Positions 62,809 through 64,000 of a stretch of DNA of 64,000 nucleotides are shown piece after piece (position 1 is the stretch's first letter; every line of letters starts with the position of its first letter). The notes beneath the pieces are model-generated. The model was given only the letters and a program-made list of their open reading frames with translations, did not search any database and was not told the origin of the DNA. The stretch is from contig DLNC01000026.1 of NCBI GenBank assembly GCA_002478265.1, positions 1-64,000 of the forward strand, written 5' to 3'. A program made the translations under genes and the position numbers. This DNA comes from Syntrophaceae bacterium UBA7520. Its GTDB lineage: Bacteria; Desulfobacterota; Syntrophia; Syntrophales; Smithellaceae.

Positions 62809-64000
62809 ATGGATTATTGCCCGCACACCAAAGAAGATATCGCGCGGATGCAGAAAGCCATCGGCGTCAAGGACATCGAAGAGCTTTTTGCCGATATTCC
62901 CAAAAAATTCCGGCTGAAAAAAATTCCCGATCTGCCCGGGGCCCTCTCGGAGACGGAAACGATCGCGCTGATGAAAAACATCGCTGCCAGAAACTTTATG
63001 CCGCGCCTGACGCTCACCGGCGCGGGCGCGTACGCGCACCATATTCCTGCCGTGGTCAGCCATCTGGTGGGGCGAACGGAATTCTACAGCGCCTACACCC
63101 CTTATCAGGCGGAAATCAGCCAGGGTCTTCTGCAGGCAATTTATGAATATCAGACCATGGTCGCGAACCTCACCGGCACGGATATCGCAAACGCCTCCAT
63201 GTATGACGGCGCCTCCGCCATGGCCGAAGCGGCGGTATTGTGCGGCAAAATGTCGGGGCGCGGCAAAATTCTGATCGCGCGCTCTGTTCATCCCGAATAC
63301 CGAAAAGTCGCGCAAGCCTACGCCTGGGCCAACAGTTACGTTGTCTTGGAAATACCTTACGCGGCAGACGGACAGGTGGATACAAAAACTTTACGCAAAG
63401 AAATTGATGATAATACTGCCGCCGTTTTGATACAAAGCCCGAATTTCTTCGGTTGTATAGAAGATGTCGCAGCAGTGTCTGAGGCTGCTCACGCGCGTGG
63501 CGCGCTGGTCATTTCCGGATTCACCGACGGCACTTCTCTGGGCCTTTTAAAACCCGCCGGTTGTGCCGGCGCCGACTTTGTCGTCGGCGAAGGGCAAAGC
63601 TTCGGCAACCCGCTCAACTACGGCGGCCCTTATCTGGGTATTTTCGCGGCCAAGGAAAAATACCTGCGGCGCATTCCCGGCAGGCTGGCGGGCGCTACGG
63701 TCGATAAAAACGGAAAACGCGGTTTTGTGCTCACGCTCCAGACCCGCGAGCAGCATATCCGCCGGGAAAAAGCCACATCCAATATCTGCTCCAACGAAGC
63801 GCTGTGCGCGTTGGCGGCGGGTATTTATCTGGCGGCGCTTGGAAAAAACCTGCGCAAACTGGCCTTGTTGAACGTTCAAAAAACACAATATTTCAAGGAA
63901 AAGGTTTCCTCCCTGCCGGGATGGAGAACAATCTTTGCCGCGCCGGTTTACAATGAATTTGTCGTTACCTGCCCCGACGCCCGCCAGGCAAATGACAAAT
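62809..64000 (+). CDS. gcvPA: glycine dehydrogenase subunit 1 (GcvPA), 3' end beyond window
   Basis: From ATG 62809 the frame is open to the window edge (397 residues seen). MDYCPHTKEDIARM, FMPRLTLTGAGAYAHHIP, YTPYQAEISQGLLQAIYEYQ, SMYDGASAMAEAA and EGQSFGNPLNYGGPYLG are typical of the PA half of the split P protein. The PLP-lysine is in the second subunit, which should follow outside the window. It decarboxylates glycine with GcvPB. GAGCATGG overlaps the start. Only the last part is missing. Confidence 0.96.
   Translation, partial: MDYCPHTKEDIARMQKAIGVKDIEELFADIPKKFRLKKIPDLPGALSETETIALMKNIAARNFMPRLTLTGAGAYAHHIPAVVSHLVGRTEFYSAYTPYQAEISQGLLQAIYEYQTMVANLTGTDIANASMYDGASAMAEAAVLCGKMSGRGKILIARSVHPEYRKVAQAYAWANSYVVLEIPYAADGQVDTKTLRKEIDDNTAAVLIQSPNFFGCIEDVAAVSEAAHARGALVISGFTDGTSLGLLKPAGCAGADFVVGEGQSFGNPLNYGGPYLGIFAAKEKYLRRIPGRLAGATVDKNGKRGFVLTLQTREQHIRREKATSNICSNEALCALAAGIYLAALGKNLRKLALLNVQKTQYFKEKVSSLPGWRTIFAAPVYNEFVVTCPDARQANDK

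Noticed and set aside
1..64000. tRNA, rRNA or selC genes
   Set aside because: I looked for cloverleaf-like and conserved rRNA stretches in the gaps and saw none; a covariance-model scan would be needed to be sure.

Overview
The window looks like a chromosomal segment of a strictly anaerobic, Gram-negative bacterium. The best guess is a syntrophic or sulfate-reducer-related deltaproteobacterium (Desulfobacterota, Syntrophaceae-like). This is inferred from two flavin-oxidoreductase/heterodisulfide-reductase (Flx-Hdr) clusters, an aldehyde:ferredoxin oxidoreductase-family protein, a two-gene ADP-forming acyl-CoA synthetase, selenocysteine use (selA plus a selenoprotein gene), and outer-membrane/LPS genes (pldA, kdsB, hldD). 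No rRNA, tRNA or CRISPR array was recognised.

Layout. (1) 1-0.93 kb: the 5' part of an ISNCY-type insertion sequence cut by the window edge. (2) 1-14.5 kb: a sensory island on the + strand. It holds a periplasmic-binding-domain PAS sensor without a kinase, a LytS-like multi-PAS histidine kinase, a single-domain response regulator, and two REC-PAS-HD-GYP proteins (585 and 1495 residues) predicted to degrade cyclic di-GMP. The intergenic gaps here are filled with dispersed palindromic repeats, including an exact 104-bp duplication. Between the kinase and the regulator lies a 0.6-kb unit made of a GxxExxY gene bracketed by ~22-bp repeats. (3) 14.5-25.8 kb: lipid genes (acyltransferase-hydrolase fusion, GDPD), hisF, a glutaminase-less GuaA-like protein, two TPM-domain proteins, an AOR-family enzyme, a repeat-rich lipoprotein and a LysE-type exporter.

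(4) 26-42 kb: thirteen consecutive minus-strand genes form two adjacent Flx-Hdr gene sets. The downstream set is hdrD-like, hdrA, flxDCBA. The upstream set is a 1475-residue HdrA-GltD-HdrA fusion, flxD, flxC, hdrC, hdrB, flxB, flxA. The upstream flxD has an in-frame TGA exactly where its paralog 8 kb away has Cys, followed by a 12-bp-stem hairpin. It is almost certainly a selenoprotein, and selA lies 20 kb away. Together these genes are predicted to couple NAD(P)H, ferredoxin and a thiol/disulfide or other low-potential couple by flavin-based electron bifurcation or confurcation.

(5) 42-49.5 kb: engB, a sigma-54 two-component pair, then an isolated ATP-synthase c-subunit gene behind a good sigma-54-like promoter, and a Cache-domain membrane protein closed by a strong terminator. 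(6) 49.5-64 kb: housekeeping genes, namely pldA, kdsB-hldD, a small exported membrane protein, the ADP-forming acyl-CoA synthetase subunits, pgeF-rluD-selA-radical SAM gene, def, a zinc-ribbon protein, and the start of a glycine-cleavage operon (gcvT, gcvH, gcvPA) that runs off the right edge. All assignments come from reading motifs and context; no database search was run.
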